64,000 nt of DNA from Ignavibacteriota bacterium (GTDB lineage: Bacteria > Bacteroidota > Ignavibacteria > Ignavibacteriales > Melioribacteraceae). Positions 63,839 to 64,000 of this stretch are shown here, piece by piece. The first letter of the stretch is position 1. Each line of letters starts with the position of its first letter. The notes beneath the pieces were generated by a model, which saw only the letters and a program-made list of their open reading frames with translations, searched no databases and was not told where the DNA came from. The stretch is from positions 62,001 to 126,000 of the forward strand of contig PAAX01000014.1 of assembly GCA_002698995.1 (NCBI GenBank), in the 5' to 3' direction. Position numbers and translations under genes: made by a program.

Positions 63839-63922
63839 TTTTATCTTATTTTTAGATAAAAAAATAGTTCTCTTAAATTTTTCTGTAAAAGATAATATAT
63901 TCTATAATCAGAATATATTATC
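63839..63922. promoter_or_regulatory. Perfect 13-bp inverted repeat and second dyad upstream of the NO operon
   Basis: GATAATATATTCT (63891-63903) and its exact reverse complement AGAATATATTATC (63910-63922) are separated by 6 bp. Closer to the ric start, TTTTATCT (63839-63846) pairs with AGATAAAA (63854-63861). The 32-bp dyad is a strong candidate operator, for example for an NO-responsive regulator such as NsrR, NorR or an FNR/DNR-type protein, but it matches none of their consensus sites closely. Either could overlap the promoter. Confidence 0.6.
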
Positions 63923-64000
63923 TGCTTATAAAATAACAATAATCGGAGGTCTTGTCAAGTTTTATTTGGTTTTTACTTTATACAGAACTAATCTTATTTC

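Overview
The window looks like a piece of chromosome from an AT-rich, Gram-negative member of the Bacteroidota/Ignavibacteria side of the FCB group. The main clues are several secreted proteins ending in the type IX secretion (T9SS) sorting domain with the NYPNPFNP signature, short lipoprotein signal peptides ending in SC, a PafA-type phosphatase, an S46 dipeptidyl-peptidase, BshA and weak Shine-Dalgarno sequences. This assignment rests on protein style only. I see no rRNA, tRNA, CRISPR array, insertion sequence or phage module.

Layout. 1-6 kb: the C-terminal part of a T9SS cargo protein, then a gene-poor, repeat-rich stretch. It holds three direct copies of a ~200-bp repeat made of three palindromes, a 41-bp-periodic array of a 13-bp dyad (2286-2585), and two propeller-type lipoprotein genes plus the 5' stub of a third. 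6.1-13.3 kb: a six-gene minus-strand operon for a quinone-linked redox complex (Tat-exported FeS protein, NrfD/HybB-type membrane subunit, 13-haem cytochrome). Its last three genes are a haem-motif histidine kinase and two response regulators fused to GcvH-like domains. 13.5-16.4 kb: sugar-nucleotide genes galE, rfbC and ugd. 16.5-17.6 kb: bshA. 17.8-25.8 kb: rex followed by a trimeric electron-bifurcating-type [FeFe] hydrogenase (NuoE-, NuoF- and HydA-like), a PAS-containing sensory hydrogenase homologue and a SpoIIE-type phosphatase, with a stand-alone receiver protein converging on them.

26-47.5 kb: mostly housekeeping and envelope genes. These are a PafA-like phosphatase, a CYTH protein, a C39-like cysteine peptidase, metH, hldD, a DPP11-like S46 peptidase, a CrtI/CrtD-like desaturase, a ferredoxin, an M28 peptidase, a CotH-kinase T9SS protein, cupin, GNAT and Nudix proteins, isocitrate dehydrogenase and glycogen synthase. 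47.6-57.7 kb: a lipoprotein with an internal sorting-domain-like segment, a large T9SS protein, a redoxin/DsbD pair, and a NarL-type regulator with a propeller sensor kinase. 57.8-60.3 kb: a second M28 peptidase and an orphan PstS-like lipoprotein. 60.2-63.8 kb: an NO/nitrosative-stress operon (ric, quinol NO reductase, hemerythrin) behind a perfect 13-bp inverted repeat.

Taken together the genes suggest a facultative anaerobe. It would ferment or respire with hydrogen turnover governed by NADH/NAD+ through Rex, use a multihaem quinol-linked pathway with its own redox sensor, detoxify NO, and secrete hydrolases by T9SS. The most unusual signals are the 41-bp-phased dyad array, which no gene explains, and the redox operon's signalling trio (haem-motif kinase with a zinc-ribbon insertion plus two receiver-GcvH fusions).
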